Origin: Burkholderia sp. Bp9142
GTDB lineage: Bacteria; Pseudomonadota; Gammaproteobacteria; Burkholderiales; Burkholderiaceae
Reading direction: 5' to 3'
NCBI RefSeq assembly: GCF_003853415.1
Contig: NZ_QTPP01000012.1
Coordinates: 1 to 64,000, forward strand
DNA length: 64,000 nucleotides
Shown here: piece by piece, positions 18,460-27,467 of the stretch
Numbering within the stretch: position 1 is the stretch's first letter
How the letters are laid out: each line of letters begins with the position of its first letter
Translations under genes and position numbers: made by a program
The notes under the pieces: model-generated
What the model saw: the letters and a program-made list of their open reading frames with translations, nothing else
The model's database searches: none
Told to the model about the DNA's origin: nothing

Positions 18460-19475
18460 GATTCGGTGAGCGTGGCGGTATCGAATGCCGGCGAGCCGGC
18501 GGGCAGGCTGCTGGCCCGCACGATCAGCTCGACGGGCAGGGAGATCTCGGTGTGCTCGGGTGCTTCCGCGAGCAGCAGTTCGACGCCGCGGCGGCCGAGC
18601 GCTTCCTTGTCGACGGCGAGCGTCGTGAGCGGCGGGTTCGCGTGCGCGGCGGCCGGGATGTCGTCGAAGCCGACGATCGCGATGTCTTCCGGAATCCGCA
18701 CGCCGCGCGCGATGCACACGCGCTGTGCGGCCAGCGCGGCGGCGTCGTTGTACGCGAACACGGCGTCGGGGCGCGGGCCCGGCGCGTCGAGCAGCTGCTG
18801 CATCGCGCGCGCGGCGCCGGTGTCGGGGTCGAGCCCGGCGTCGATCGTCACTTCGTACGCGGGATCGAACAGCCGCCCGGCCTCGAAGAACGCGCGCCGG
18901 TAGCCGATCGCGCGCTGCGCGATGCTGTAGTGGGCGGCCGATCCGCCGATGAACGCGATCCGCGAGCGGCCGGTGGCGAGCAGATGGCGCATCGCGAGCG
19001 CCGCACCCGTCGCGTTGTCGATGTTCACCGAGCGCAGGCCAGGCGCCCACAGGTCGATCAGCACGAGCGGCCGGCCGGTCGCGGCGAGCGCCTCGATCGT
19101 CTCGGGCTCGATGAAGCCGGCCACCGCGATCGCGTCGGGCGCGTGCGGGCGCATCTGGCGGAGCACGTCGTCGTTCGGGCCCACCGTGAGCAGCGTCGGC
19201 ACGATGCCGCGCTCGCGGCACGCGTCCTCGACGCCGTGCAGCACGTGCGAGAAGAACGGGCTGGCGGGAAAGCGGTTGTGCTGGCGGTGCAGCAGGAAGG
19301 TGAGCCGGCGGATGCGCGGGCGCAACTGGGCCGGGTCGTAACCGAGCCGCTGCGCGATCTCGACGATGCGCGCGCGCGTGGCTTCGGACAGGCCCGGCTG
19401 GTTTTTCAGCGCGCGGGAGACGGTGCCGATCGAGACCTCTGCCGCCCGCGCTACGTCGCGAATGGTGGTGCCCAT
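18456..19475 (-). CDS. LacI-family transcriptional regulator
   Basis: A 339-residue repressor. The N-terminal LacI helix-turn-helix and hinge cover about 1-60 (TIRDVARAAEVSIGTVSRAL). A periplasmic-binding-like sugar sensor follows, with PDAVFAYNDAAALAA and IVGFDDIP motifs. It is the first gene of the operon with the sugar isomerase and kinase and probably represses its own operon until the sugar binds. The region upstream is AT-rich and includes paired TACTAAA motifs at 19604-19619. Confidence 0.94.
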   Translation of the reverse strand: MGTTIRDVARAAEVSIGTVSRALKNQPGLSEATRARIVEIAQRLGYDPAQLRPRIRRLTFLLHRQHNRFPASPFFSHVLHGVEDACRERGIVPTLLTVGPNDDVLRQMRPHAPDAIAVAGFIEPETIEALAATGRPLVLIDLWAPGLRSVNIDNATGAALAMRHLLATGRSRIAFIGGSAAHYSIAQRAIGYRRAFFEAGRLFDPAYEVTIDAGLDPDTGAARAMQQLLDAPGPRPDAVFAYNDAAALAAQRVCIARGVRIPEDIAIVGFDDIPAAAHANPPLTTLAVDKEALGRRGVELLLAEAPEHTEISLPVELIVRASSLPAGSPAFDTATLTES

Positions 19476-19836
19476 CGTTCGGGGTCCGGTTTGTTTAGGA
19501 TGACAGCGATTGTATAGTAAAACACTGCGCCTAATTCGGGCCGGATTACCGGGGAATACCCGGAAATAACGCGTTTTTACGCGCTAATCTGCGAAAACGC
19601 CGTTACTAAAAATACTAAACAAAACGCGGAAAAGGCAAGGTGATCGCGCGGAACGGGGTGGCGTCGGGAGGCGGCGCGTCACATGCATCCGGATGTTCGA
19701 TGCAAAGGGGCCGGGCGCTCGACGGGCCGTCACCGGGGATCGGGGCGGCAGGGGGCAGCACCGGCAATGACGTTCGGGCAGCCGACGGCCTGCCTGCGGC
19801 CGGCAACCCGCCTGCGGCCGCTGGCGGCCCGCCGTG
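19476..19836. other. Intergenic region upstream of the LacI-type operon
   Basis: The left part (19500-19630) is unusually AT-rich for this window and is the likely promoter of the minus-strand sugar operon. It contains TAGTAAAAC near 19515 and two TACTAAA copies near 19604. The right part (19640-19836) is GC-rich and lies downstream of the GGDEF/EAL gene stop. I see no supported gene in it. Confidence 0.55.
19604..19619. promoter_or_regulatory. Direct repeat TACTAAA, candidate regulator site
   Basis: TACTAAA occurs at 19604-19610 and again at 19613-19619, nine bases start to start, about 130 bp upstream of the LacI-type gene. LacI operators are normally palindromic, so this may be another protein's site or part of the promoter. 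The evidence is only the repeat and its location. Confidence 0.3.
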
Positions 19837-21675
19837 TCAGCCTGCCGCCGCGTGCGGCGGCTCGCCGCGCTCGCGCAGCGCCGCGCGGCCTGCGTCGAGA
19901 TCGACGATCGCGAGCCCGCCCGGCTGCTGTTTCGCGCGCCGTTTCGCGAGCGCCGCGACCGACGCAATCTCGTCGCTGCCATAGCGCATCGCGCCGTTCG
20001 CGCCGGCCGGCACGCCGACCGCGCCGATCGCCATCGTCACGAAGCCGAAGAACGCGGGGTTGCCGTGGCGGTCCTCGCCGCGCAGCCCGCCCGCCAGCCG
20101 GTCCGCCTGCGTGTAGAAGCGCCGTGCGCCGTCGTTGAAGCGTGCGATCGCGTCGGCCGCGCGCGTGCGCCAGTCGTCGCGCTGGAACAGCACGAGGAAA
20201 TCGTCGCCGCCGACGTGCCCGAGAAAGTCGCGCTGCGGATCGCACACGCCGGCCAGCACCGTCGCCGCGAACTTCAGCACTTCGTCGCCCTGCCAGTAAC
20301 CGTACTGGTCGTTGAATGGCTTGAACTGGTTCAGATCGACGTAGCACGCGTGGAAGCCGGCGTCGCGCGCCAGCAGTCGCTCGATATGCGCGCTGATCGG
20401 AATGTTGCCGGGCAGGAACGTCAGCGGATTCGCGTAGCGCGCGGCCTCGATGCGCATCTCGGTCACCGCGCGCACGAGGCTTTCGCCGGTGCCGAGCCCG
20501 ACGTAGCGGCCGTGTTCGGTGATCACGAAACCGTCCGCGAGATAGCGCTGGTCGTGGCTCGCGAGCAGCATCGCGAGCTGTTCGACGGGCGTCGCGTTGT
20601 CGATCATCAGCGGCGCGTCGTTCGCGAACTGCAGGCACGGCTTCTTGCCGAACACCTCGCGGTGGTACGGCAGCGCGAAGCGGTCCATGAAGCCGCGCCG
20701 GTTCACGAGCGCGACCGGCCGCCCGCGTTCGACGAGCGCGACCGCGTGCAGGCCGGGCATCCGGTTGAACAGGTCGAGCACGTCGTTGCTGGTCGCATCG
20801 CGCGGCAGCGCCGGCGCGGGGACGAGCATCTTCGCCGCGATCGTGCCGGCCGGTCGCGCGGTGCGCGTCGCGCCGGGGAACACCGCGATGTGCGGGGTGC
20901 GGATCGCGTCGCGCGCGGCCGGCGCGACGACCGGCGACGGTTGCGCATCCGGCCGGCCGAGCAGGAAGCCCTGCACGCAGCAGATACCCATGTCGCGCAC
21001 GACGATCAGGTCGCACTCGTTCTCGATCCCCTCCGCGATCAGCAGCGCACCGCTCGCGCGCGCGAAGTGCTGCATTGCCCTGACCGCCTCGAACTTGAGC
21101 GGGTCGCGCGCGATGTCGTGGATGAAGAAGCGGTCGATCTTCACGACATCGGGGTGCAGGCGCAGCCACAGGTTCATGCTCGCGTTCGCGGTGCCGTAGT
21201 CGTCGAGCGCGAACTGGACGCCCGCGTCGCGCAGCGACGCGACCGCCGGCTCGATGCGCGCGACGTCCGGCATCGCGGTCTGCTCGGTCAGCTCGATCAC
21301 GATGCGCTCGGCGCCGACCCGCGCGCGGCCGAGCAGTTGCCGCGCGCGCTCGCGTTCGCGCGCGAGCTGCAGGATCGTGTCCGCGCTGAAGTTGAGGAAC
21401 AGCTTGCCGTCGCAACCGAGTGCCGCGAACGCATCGAGGCACGTGAGCGCGGCCGCCTGTTCGAGCGCGACGGTCGCGTCGTCGCGGGCGGCCTGCGCGA
21501 ACAGCGCGTCCGGCTGCTCGAGGTCGGTGCCGCTCGGGCCGCGGATCAGGCCTTCGTAACCGACGACCGTGCCCGACCCGAGGTCGACGATCGGCTGGAA
21601 CACGGCCGCGAGCGCGTGCTCGGCGATCAGGCGCGTGGTGGGGGCGGCGGACGAGTCGGGATGGGGCGCGGGCAT
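19837..21675 (-). CDS. EAL - CBS pair - GGDEF cyclic-di-GMP protein
   Basis: A 612-residue signalling protein without transmembrane segments. An N-terminal EAL phosphodiesterase domain spans about 20-250, with ExLxR present as EGLIR at 41-45 and further motifs ALDDYGTANASM, VVKIDRFFI and LIAEGIE. Two CBS-like motifs cover about 280-405. A C-terminal GGDEF domain with GGDDF at 489-493 covers about 415-600. The order matches PdeB/Lcd1-like EAL-CBS-GGDEF proteins. Most active-site residues survive, so both activities are possible. I chose the start at 21675 (MPAPHPDSS). The upstream frame runs into a 7-bp tandem repeat and could extend the protein if translated. Confidence 0.88.
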   Translation of the reverse strand: MPAPHPDSSAAPTTRLIAEHALAAVFQPIVDLGSGTVVGYEGLIRGPSGTDLEQPDALFAQAARDDATVALEQAAALTCLDAFAALGCDGKLFLNFSADTILQLARERERARQLLGRARVGAERIVIELTEQTAMPDVARIEPAVASLRDAGVQFALDDYGTANASMNLWLRLHPDVVKIDRFFIHDIARDPLKFEAVRAMQHFARASGALLIAEGIENECDLIVVRDMGICCVQGFLLGRPDAQPSPVVAPAARDAIRTPHIAVFPGATRTARPAGTIAAKMLVPAPALPRDATSNDVLDLFNRMPGLHAVALVERGRPVALVNRRGFMDRFALPYHREVFGKKPCLQFANDAPLMIDNATPVEQLAMLLASHDQRYLADGFVITEHGRYVGLGTGESLVRAVTEMRIEAARYANPLTFLPGNIPISAHIERLLARDAGFHACYVDLNQFKPFNDQYGYWQGDEVLKFAATVLAGVCDPQRDFLGHVGGDDFLVLFQRDDWRTRAADAIARFNDGARRFYTQADRLAGGLRGEDRHGNPAFFGFVTMAIGAVGVPAGANGAMRYGSDEIASVAALAKRRAKQQPGGLAIVDLDAGRAALRERGEPPHAAAG

Positions 21676-21800
21676 GGGTGAGGGCGGCCGAGGCGACGGG
21701 ACGCCCGACTTTAACGGCACCGCACGCGGAGAATTGAATGAAGATTTCGTGACGCGATGCGCGTCGATGGTGCATGCGTCGCGTCGGGCTGAAGGGGCGC

Positions 21801-21870
21801 GGAAGGCGGAAGGCGGAAGGCGGAAGGCGGAAGGCGGAAGGCGGAAGGCGGAAGGCGGAAGGCGGAAGGC
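21801..21870. repeat. Ten perfect copies of the 7-mer GGAAGGC
   Basis: The heptamer GGAAGGC is repeated ten times without a mismatch. On the minus strand three units encode seven residues (FRLPPSA). Because seven is not a multiple of three, each gain or loss of a unit shifts the frame. The tract lies between the SBF transporter stop (21934) and the start of the EAL/GGDEF gene (21675), in the likely leader or an alternative 5' extension of that gene. Confidence 0.97.
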
Positions 21871-21933
21871 GGCGGGACCAGAACGGCGAATAGCCCCGCG
21901 CGGGCCAGCCATGCCGGCCGCGCCCGTCCCGCG

Positions 21934-22977
21934 TCAGCGCTTGCCCGCGTTCAGCGCACCCTGCGTGCGCGCGGCCCCGGCCGCGGCGCCTTCGCCGTCG
22001 CGCTCGCCGCTCATGTCGCGCGCGCCCCAGCGCTGCGCGAGCGCCGCGCACGCCATCAGCTGGATCTGGTGGAACAGCATCAGCGGCAGCACGATCGCGC
22101 CGACCGCCTGCGCGGAAAAGATCACCTTCGCCATCGGCACGCCGGCCGCGAGGCTCTTCTTCGATCCGCAGAAGATGATCGTGATCTGGTCGGCCCGGTT
22201 GAAGCCGAGCCGCTTGCTGACGACCGTGGTCAGCACCAGCGCGATCACGAGCAGCACGACGTTGACGACCAGCAGGCCGCCGAGCGCGCGCGCCGGAATC
22301 TGGTGCCACAGCCCCTGGTTCACGGCCTCGCTGAACGCGACGTAGACGACGAGCAGGATCGAGCCCTGGTCGACGAAGCGCAGCACGCCGCGGTTGCGTT
22401 CGATCCAGCCGCCGATCACGGGCCGCAGCAGCTGGCCCGCGATGAACGGCACGAGCAGCTGCATCACGATGCTGCCGACGGTGCTCCACGGCGATGCGGC
22501 CGCGGCCGACTGCGACGTGATCATCAGCCCGACGAGCGCGGGCGTCACGAAGATCCCGAGCAGGCTCGACGCGGACGCCGCGCACACGGCGGCCGGCACG
22601 TTGCCCTTCGCGATCGACGTGAACGCGATCGACGACTGGACCGTCGACGGCAGCGTGCACAGAAAGAGCACGCCCGCATAGAGCGTCGGCGTGACGAGCG
22701 GCTGCAGCACGGGCTTCAGCGCGAGGCCGAGCAGCGGGAACAGCGCGAACGTGCTGAGCAGCACGACTGCATGCAGCCGCCAGTGGGTCGCGCCCGCGAC
22801 GACGGCTTCGCGCGACAGCTTCGCGCCATGCAGGAAGAACAGCAGGCCGACCGCGATGTTGGTCGCCCAGTTGAACGCATGGGCGGCCGGGCCGCGGCAC
22901 GGTAGCAGGCTCGCGAGCACGACGGTGCCGACGAGCGCGAGCGTGAAGTTGTCGGGAAGGAAACGGGGGCGGGCCAT
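21934..22977 (-). CDS. SBF-family (bile acid:sodium symporter-like) transporter
   Basis: A 347-residue inner-membrane protein with about ten predicted transmembrane segments. It shows the LCTLPSTVQSSIAFTSIAKGN block (split by a short loop) and a late IIFCGSKKSLAAGVP motif typical of the YfeH/PF13593 branch of the bile acid:sodium symporter fold. The substrate is not known in bacteria. The start at 22977 (MARPRFLPDN) is chosen for the family N-terminus; an upstream in-frame Met at 23052 is possible. The C-terminal 35 residues are hydrophilic and variable. Confidence 0.9.
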   Translation of the reverse strand: MARPRFLPDNFTLALVGTVVLASLLPCRGPAAHAFNWATNIAVGLLFFLHGAKLSREAVVAGATHWRLHAVVLLSTFALFPLLGLALKPVLQPLVTPTLYAGVLFLCTLPSTVQSSIAFTSIAKGNVPAAVCAASASSLLGIFVTPALVGLMITSQSAAAASPWSTVGSIVMQLLVPFIAGQLLRPVIGGWIERNRGVLRFVDQGSILLVVYVAFSEAVNQGLWHQIPARALGGLLVVNVVLLVIALVLTTVVSKRLGFNRADQITIIFCGSKKSLAAGVPMAKVIFSAQAVGAIVLPLMLFHQIQLMACAALAQRWGARDMSGERDGEGAAAGAARTQGALNAGKR

Positions 22978-23187
22978 CGGGAACTCGAGTCGGAAACGGC
23001 GGGCGCGCATGTCGCGCGCGCGAAGCCGATATTGTCCCGGTTGGTCATTCAATAAACAAATTCATTGTGGTAATCGATTGATGAGTCGATTGCATGCAAC
23101 AGCGGGCATCCGCGAAGGCCCGCCGTTGCGCAAAACGGCAGAAGAATGTTCTGCCGCGATTGCGCCCTGAAGTGAAAAAACCTAGCA

Positions 23188-23224
23188 GTAACATGGTGTT
23201 ACACCGGTGCCCGCGACCTAACAC
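23188..23224. promoter_or_regulatory. Overlapping inverted repeats GTAACA/TGTTAC and GTGTTA/TAACAC
   Basis: GTAACA-TGG-TGTTAC (23188-23202) is a perfect palindrome. Its right arm overlaps GTGTTA, which pairs with TAACAC at 23219-23224. The cluster lies between the divergent SBF transporter and a small secreted protein gene, in AT-richer DNA. It looks like a two-site operator. The regulator is not encoded nearby. Confidence 0.4.
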
Positions 23225-23320
23225 TTTTTGGCTCGACACCGTTTCGGACCGCTCATAAATTACTGCTGAAAGGCTGGCGTTGGCTGGAAACGGCCGGCGG
23301 CGAGCGGTAACAGGCACTGA

Positions 23321-23818
23321 ATGATGACGGAACGGGTGAAACTGAAGGTCGGACGATGGGTGGCAGGCGTGCTCGGCGCGCTGCTGATGCCGCTCGCGCT
23401 CGCGCAACCGCCGCACGGCGGTCAGGCGTTCGGCGGCCACGGTTTCGGTCACGGTTTCGGCGGCGGCGACATGCGCGCTTACGGCCAGCCGGCCCGCAAC
23501 GCGCAGGTCTGGCGCCGGGCGCTGCCGCAGGGCGGCGCGCGTGCCGGCGGCGTGAGCGGCTATGGTTCCCGCTGGGGCCTGCGGCCGACGCCGTCTTACG
23601 GCCATTACGCCGCGCAGAGCCCGTATCGCCCGATCAGCGCCGACTCCCGCCAGATGCCGCGGCCGCCAGGCGGCGGCAACGTGCCGCTGCGTGCCGGCTC
23701 GATCCGCGCCGACGTCGCGCGCTACAACGAGGAGCGCGGCGGCCGTCCGATGCCGCCGCCTCGCGCGCAGGAAGAACCTGGCCACTCGCCGTCTTTCTCC
23801 CCGTTCTACCGAAACTGA
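23321..23818 (+). CDS. Secreted glycine/proline-rich hypothetical protein
   Basis: A 165-residue protein with an N-terminal signal peptide (cut near LALA-QPP at about 28). A Gly/His-rich patch (GGHGFGHGFGGGD) follows, and then a Pro/Arg-rich region ends in HSPSFSPFYRN. It is probably periplasmic or surface-exposed and largely disordered. It stands alone between divergent and downstream promoters. No family is recognised. Confidence 0.72.
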   Translation: MMTERVKLKVGRWVAGVLGALLMPLALAQPPHGGQAFGGHGFGHGFGGGDMRAYGQPARNAQVWRRALPQGGARAGGVSGYGSRWGLRPTPSYGHYAAQSPYRPISADSRQMPRPPGGGNVPLRAGSIRADVARYNEERGGRPMPPPRAQEEPGHSPSFSPFYRN

Positions 23819-24183
23819 GCGCCCGACGCGTTCGCTGAGCGCCCCGCGCGTTCATCCTCCCGCCGGCTGTGATGCGAATTCGCCACAGTCGCGCACAGAT
23901 TTCCGCTGATTTTCCCGTCGCATTGCGCTATCTTTCGCGCCCGGCACGCGCACCCCGCGGCCGTCCCGTCGCGTGCCCGCTCCGCGCGGGGCCGCTGACG
24001 CGCGCCCGGCCACGTGTCGATTCCGCGAAGTTAATGCCCCCGCTATACCCGCAATAAGCGCGCGCAATTTTGACCGGACAAATGATCCGTAAAGATGGCT
24101 GCGCCCCATACGACGCAAGCAATCGGCTCCCAAAAACAACGCTCGCGCCACATATCGACCATTCGACAAAACCTGGAGATCCC
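23819..24183. other. Intergenic region upstream of the porin gene
   Basis: About 365 bases without a supported gene. The right half is AT-rich and should carry the porin promoter. The porin start is preceded by an CTGGAGATCCC ribosome binding site. No clear operator was found. Confidence 0.5.
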
Positions 24184-25260
24184 ATGAAAGCATTCGCTCG
24201 CCGTGCGTCGCGCACGTCCGTCAAGCTGATCGCCGCGGCCGCCTGCGTGGCGGCAACCGCACCCGTCCACGCGCAGTCGAGCGTCTCGCTCTACGGTCAG
24301 GTCGACGAATGGGTCGGCGCAACCAAGTTCCCGGGCGGCAATCGCGCATGGAACGTGTCGGGCGGCGGGATGTCGACGTCGTACTGGGGCCTGCACGGCG
24401 CCGAGGATCTTGGCGGCGGCTACAAGGCGATCTTCACGATGGAAAGCTTCTTCCGCGCGCAGAACGGCCAGTTCGGCCGCTTCCAGGGCGACACGTTCTT
24501 CGCGCGCAACGCGTACGTCGGCGTCAGCTCGCCGTACGGCACGGTGACGGCAGGCCGCCTGACGACGCACCTGTTCCTGTCGACGATCCTGTTCAACCCG
24601 TTCTACGACTCGTACACGTTCTCGCCGATGGTGTACCACGTGTTCCTCGGCCTCGGCACGTTCCCGACCTATCCGAGCGACCAGGGCGCGGTCGGCGATT
24701 CGGGCTGGAACAACGCGCTGTCGTACACGTCGCCTTCGTTCGGCGGCCTGAATTTCGCGGCGATGTACGCGCTCGGCAACACGGCCGGCGACAACCGCTC
24801 GAAGAAGTGGAGCGCACAGTTCAACTACGCGAACGGGCCGTTCGCGGCGACCGCCGTCTACCAGTACGTGAACTTCAACAACGGCCCGCAAGACCTGAGC
24901 TCGCTCGTGACCGGCATGAAGAGCCAGGGCATCGGGCTGGTCGGCGCGACCTACGACCTGAAGTACGTGAAGCTGTTCGGCCAGTATATGTATACGAAGA
25001 ACGACCAGGTCGCGGGCAGCTGGCACGTGAATACCGCGCAGGGCGGCGTGTCGGTGCCGCTCGGCGTCGGCAACGCGATGGCGTCGTACGCGTACTCGCG
25101 CGACGCGGGCGGCCTCGACCAGACGCGCCAGACCTGGGCCGTCGGCTACGACTACCCGCTGTCCAAGCGCACCGACGTCTACGCCGCTTACATGAACGAC
25201 CACATCAGCGGCCTGTCGAGCGGCAACACGTTCGGCGCAGGCATCCGCGCGAAGTTCTGA
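24184..25260 (+). CDS. Outer-membrane porin, Gram-negative trimeric type
   Basis: A 358-residue general porin. Residues 1-30 form a signal peptide (cut after PVHA-QSS). The mature protein starts SSVSLYGQVDEW and consists of alternating beta strands. It ends in the aromatic C-terminal strand GAGIRAKF needed for BAM-mediated assembly. This is the Burkholderiaceae Porin_4 family, which allows diffusion of small hydrophilic solutes. A strong intrinsic terminator follows at 25319. Confidence 0.94.
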   Translation: MKAFARRASRTSVKLIAAAACVAATAPVHAQSSVSLYGQVDEWVGATKFPGGNRAWNVSGGGMSTSYWGLHGAEDLGGGYKAIFTMESFFRAQNGQFGRFQGDTFFARNAYVGVSSPYGTVTAGRLTTHLFLSTILFNPFYDSYTFSPMVYHVFLGLGTFPTYPSDQGAVGDSGWNNALSYTSPSFGGLNFAAMYALGNTAGDNRSKKWSAQFNYANGPFAATAVYQYVNFNNGPQDLSSLVTGMKSQGIGLVGATYDLKYVKLFGQYMYTKNDQVAGSWHVNTAQGGVSVPLGVGNAMASYAYSRDAGGLDQTRQTWAVGYDYPLSKRTDVYAAYMNDHISGLSSGNTFGAGIRAKF

Positions 25261-25318
25261 CGAATCATCGGCAGCACGCACCCGCACCGCGCGTCCTGCC
25301 TGCCGGCTTTCCGCCCCG

Positions 25319-25354
25319 AAACGGCGCTGCATTTTTCGCAGCGCCGTTTTGCCA
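25319..25354 (+). terminator. Rho-independent terminator after the porin gene
   Basis: An AAACGGCGCTGC stem pairs with GCAGCGCCGTTT around an ATTTTTC loop and runs into TTTTGCC. The stem is perfect, and it is placed 59 bp after the porin stop. Confidence 0.9.
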
Positions 25355-25432
25355 TTGTTGACCTTTTTGTATCCTCGCCTTTGTTACCCTATCTCGTAAT
25401 TGCATGATTCCCAGGAATTGCGAGCTAGTTCG

Positions 25433-26395
25433 ATGGATACCCTCGTCAGCATGAATGTGTTTCGCTACGTCGTCGAAGTGGGCAGCTTCGTCGGCGCGGC
25501 GGAGCGCATGCAGATGTCGGCCGCGATGGCGAGCAAGCACGTGATGCATCTCGAGCAGCAGCTCGGCGCGCGCCTGCTGCATCGCACGACACGACGTGTC
25601 GCGCCGACCGAGGCGGGGCGCGAATACTATGAGCGCCTCGTGCAGGCGCTGTCGGAACTCGACGAAGCCGGCCAGGCGGTCGGCGCCGCGAGCGTCGTGC
25701 CGCAGGGCCGTCTGCGCGTGACGTCGCTGTCCGCGTTCGGATTGCGGCACGTGATGCAGGCCGTCACCGATTATGCGGGGCGGTTCCCGGACGTGACCGT
25801 CGACATGACGCTGTCCGATCGCGTGGTCGACCTGATCGAGGAAGGCTACGACGTCGCGGTGCGCGCGGCGCCGAACGGACTGAAATCGTCGTCGCTGGTC
25901 GCGCGGCAGATCGCGACCGCGCACCTCCTGCTGGTCGCGTCGCCCGCATATCTCGAGAAGCACGGCACGCCTCAGACGATTGCCGACCTCGCGCACCACA
26001 ACTACCTGCGCCGCGATTCGAATTCGTCGATGCTCGATTCGCTCGTGATCGACGCGGCCGCCGCGTCGCGCGTGAACCTGAACGGCAACCTGATCGTGAA
26101 CCATCTCGAGGGGCTGCGCGCCGCCGTGCTCGCGGGCGCGGGCATCGCGCTGCTCGGCACCGAGGTGGTCGGCGACGACATCGAATCCGGCCGGCTCGTG
26201 CCGGTGCTGCTCGATTCGGTGCCGCCGCACGAGGCGCCGATCTATGCGGTGTACGCGAGCCGCCGCCACGTGTCGGCGAAGGTGCGCTCGTTCGTCGACT
26301 TCCTCGCCGCGCGATTCGAAGGGCAGTCGCTGTGCCCGTCGATCGAGTCGCGCCTGCGCGTGCTGCCGATCACGCGGATCAAGCGCGCGGGCTGA
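25433..26395 (+). CDS. LysR-family transcriptional regulator (CrgA-like group)
   Basis: A 320-residue regulator. The winged helix-turn-helix is at about 1-60 (FRYVVEVGSFVGAAERMQMS), followed by a co-inducer domain with the GLRHVMQAVTDYAGRFPDV stretch and GYDVAVRAAP. These are typical of the large LysR subgroup that includes CrgA and PA-type regulators. I chose MDTLVSMNVF at 25433; an in-frame start at 25400 adds 11 residues. It stands between the porin and a convergent nitronate monooxygenase, so its target is not obvious. Confidence 0.91.
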   Translation: MDTLVSMNVFRYVVEVGSFVGAAERMQMSAAMASKHVMHLEQQLGARLLHRTTRRVAPTEAGREYYERLVQALSELDEAGQAVGAASVVPQGRLRVTSLSAFGLRHVMQAVTDYAGRFPDVTVDMTLSDRVVDLIEEGYDVAVRAAPNGLKSSSLVARQIATAHLLLVASPAYLEKHGTPQTIADLAHHNYLRRDSNSSMLDSLVIDAAAASRVNLNGNLIVNHLEGLRAAVLAGAGIALLGTEVVGDDIESGRLVPVLLDSVPPHEAPIYAVYASRRHVSAKVRSFVDFLAARFEGQSLCPSIESRLRVLPITRIKRAG

Positions 26396-26426
26396 CCGGC
26401 GCCGCCCGCCCGCGGGCGGACGTGAG

Positions 26427-26460
26427 AAAAGCGCGAGCCCGGTGCGGTTCGCGCTTTTTT
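26427..26460. terminator. Terminator between convergent LysR and nitronate monooxygenase genes
   Basis: AAAAGCGCGA pairs with TCGCGCTTTT around a GC-rich loop. On the plus strand it ends in six Ts, and A-richness on the left lets it work weakly in the other direction. Confidence 0.85.
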
Positions 26461-26507
26461 GTTGGGTCCGGCATCATGCGCGGCGGTGGACCAACCCGCC
26501 GCCTGCT

Positions 26508-27467
26508 TCAGCGTGCGATGCCGAGCCGTGCCTTCGCGTCGTCGTACTCGCGCTTCAGCCGCTCGACGAGCGCGCCGACGCTCGGCAGGTCGTCCATCAG
26601 GCCGACCCCCTGGCCGGCACCCCAGATGTCCTTCCACGCCTTCGCCTTGTCGCCGCCGAAATTCATCTTCGACTTGTCCGATTCCGGCAGCGCGTCCGGA
26701 TCGAGGCCGGCCTTCTCGATGCTCTCGCGGATGTAATTGCCGTGCACGCCGGTGAAGAGGTTCGTGTAGATGATGTCGGACGATTTCGCGTTGAGGATCG
26801 CGTGCTTGTAGTCCTCGACCGCGTGCGCCTCCTGCGTCGCGATGAAGCGCGTGCCCATGTACGCGAGGTCGGCGCCCATCGCCTGCGCGGCGAGGATCGA
26901 GCCGCCGTTCGCAATCGAGCCGGACAGCACGATCGGGCCGTCGAACATCTTGCGCACCTCGCCGACGAGCGCGAACGGCGAGGTCGTGCCCGCATGGCCG
27001 CCGGCGCCGGCCGCGACGAGGATCAGCCCGTCGACGCCGGCTTCGAGCGCCTTCTGCGCGTGGCGCAGGTTGATCACGTCGTGCAGCACGATGCCGCCGT
27101 AGCTGTGCACCGCGTCGACGATCTCGCGCGCCGGCGCGCGCAGGCTCGTGATGAAGATCGGCACCTGATGGTCGACGCACACGCGCACGTCGTGCTCGAG
27201 GCGCCCATTCGACTGGTGGACGATCTGGTTGACCGCGATCGGGCCGATCACCGCGTCCGGGTGCTTCGCCTTGTGGTCGGCGAGCTCGGACTGGATCTGC
27301 GTGAGCCACTCGTCGAGCAGTTCGGCCGGACGGGCGTTGAGCGCGGGGAATGATCCGACGATACCCGCCTTGCATTGCGCGAGCACGAGTTCGGGATAGC
27401 TGACGATGAACATCGGCGACGCGATGACGGGCAGCGTCAGGTTCTGCAGGACGGCGGGCAATGCCAT
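26508..27467 (-). CDS. Nitronate monooxygenase family flavoprotein
   Basis: A 319-residue FMN-binding TIM barrel. It has the 2-nitropropane dioxygenase features PVIASPMFIVS at the N-terminus, VDGLILVAAGAGGHAGT near 165 and AYMGTRFIATQEAHA near 225. Such enzymes oxidise nitronates such as propionate-3-nitronate, protecting from nitro toxins. The start at 27467 (MALPAVLQN) has a GGAGAC ribosome binding site. It is a single gene, divergent from the dehalogenase-like gene. Confidence 0.91.
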   Translation of the reverse strand: MALPAVLQNLTLPVIASPMFIVSYPELVLAQCKAGIVGSFPALNARPAELLDEWLTQIQSELADHKAKHPDAVIGPIAVNQIVHQSNGRLEHDVRVCVDHQVPIFITSLRAPAREIVDAVHSYGGIVLHDVINLRHAQKALEAGVDGLILVAAGAGGHAGTTSPFALVGEVRKMFDGPIVLSGSIANGGSILAAQAMGADLAYMGTRFIATQEAHAVEDYKHAILNAKSSDIIYTNLFTGVHGNYIRESIEKAGLDPDALPESDKSKMNFGGDKAKAWKDIWGAGQGVGLMDDLPSVGALVERLKREYDDAKARLGIAR

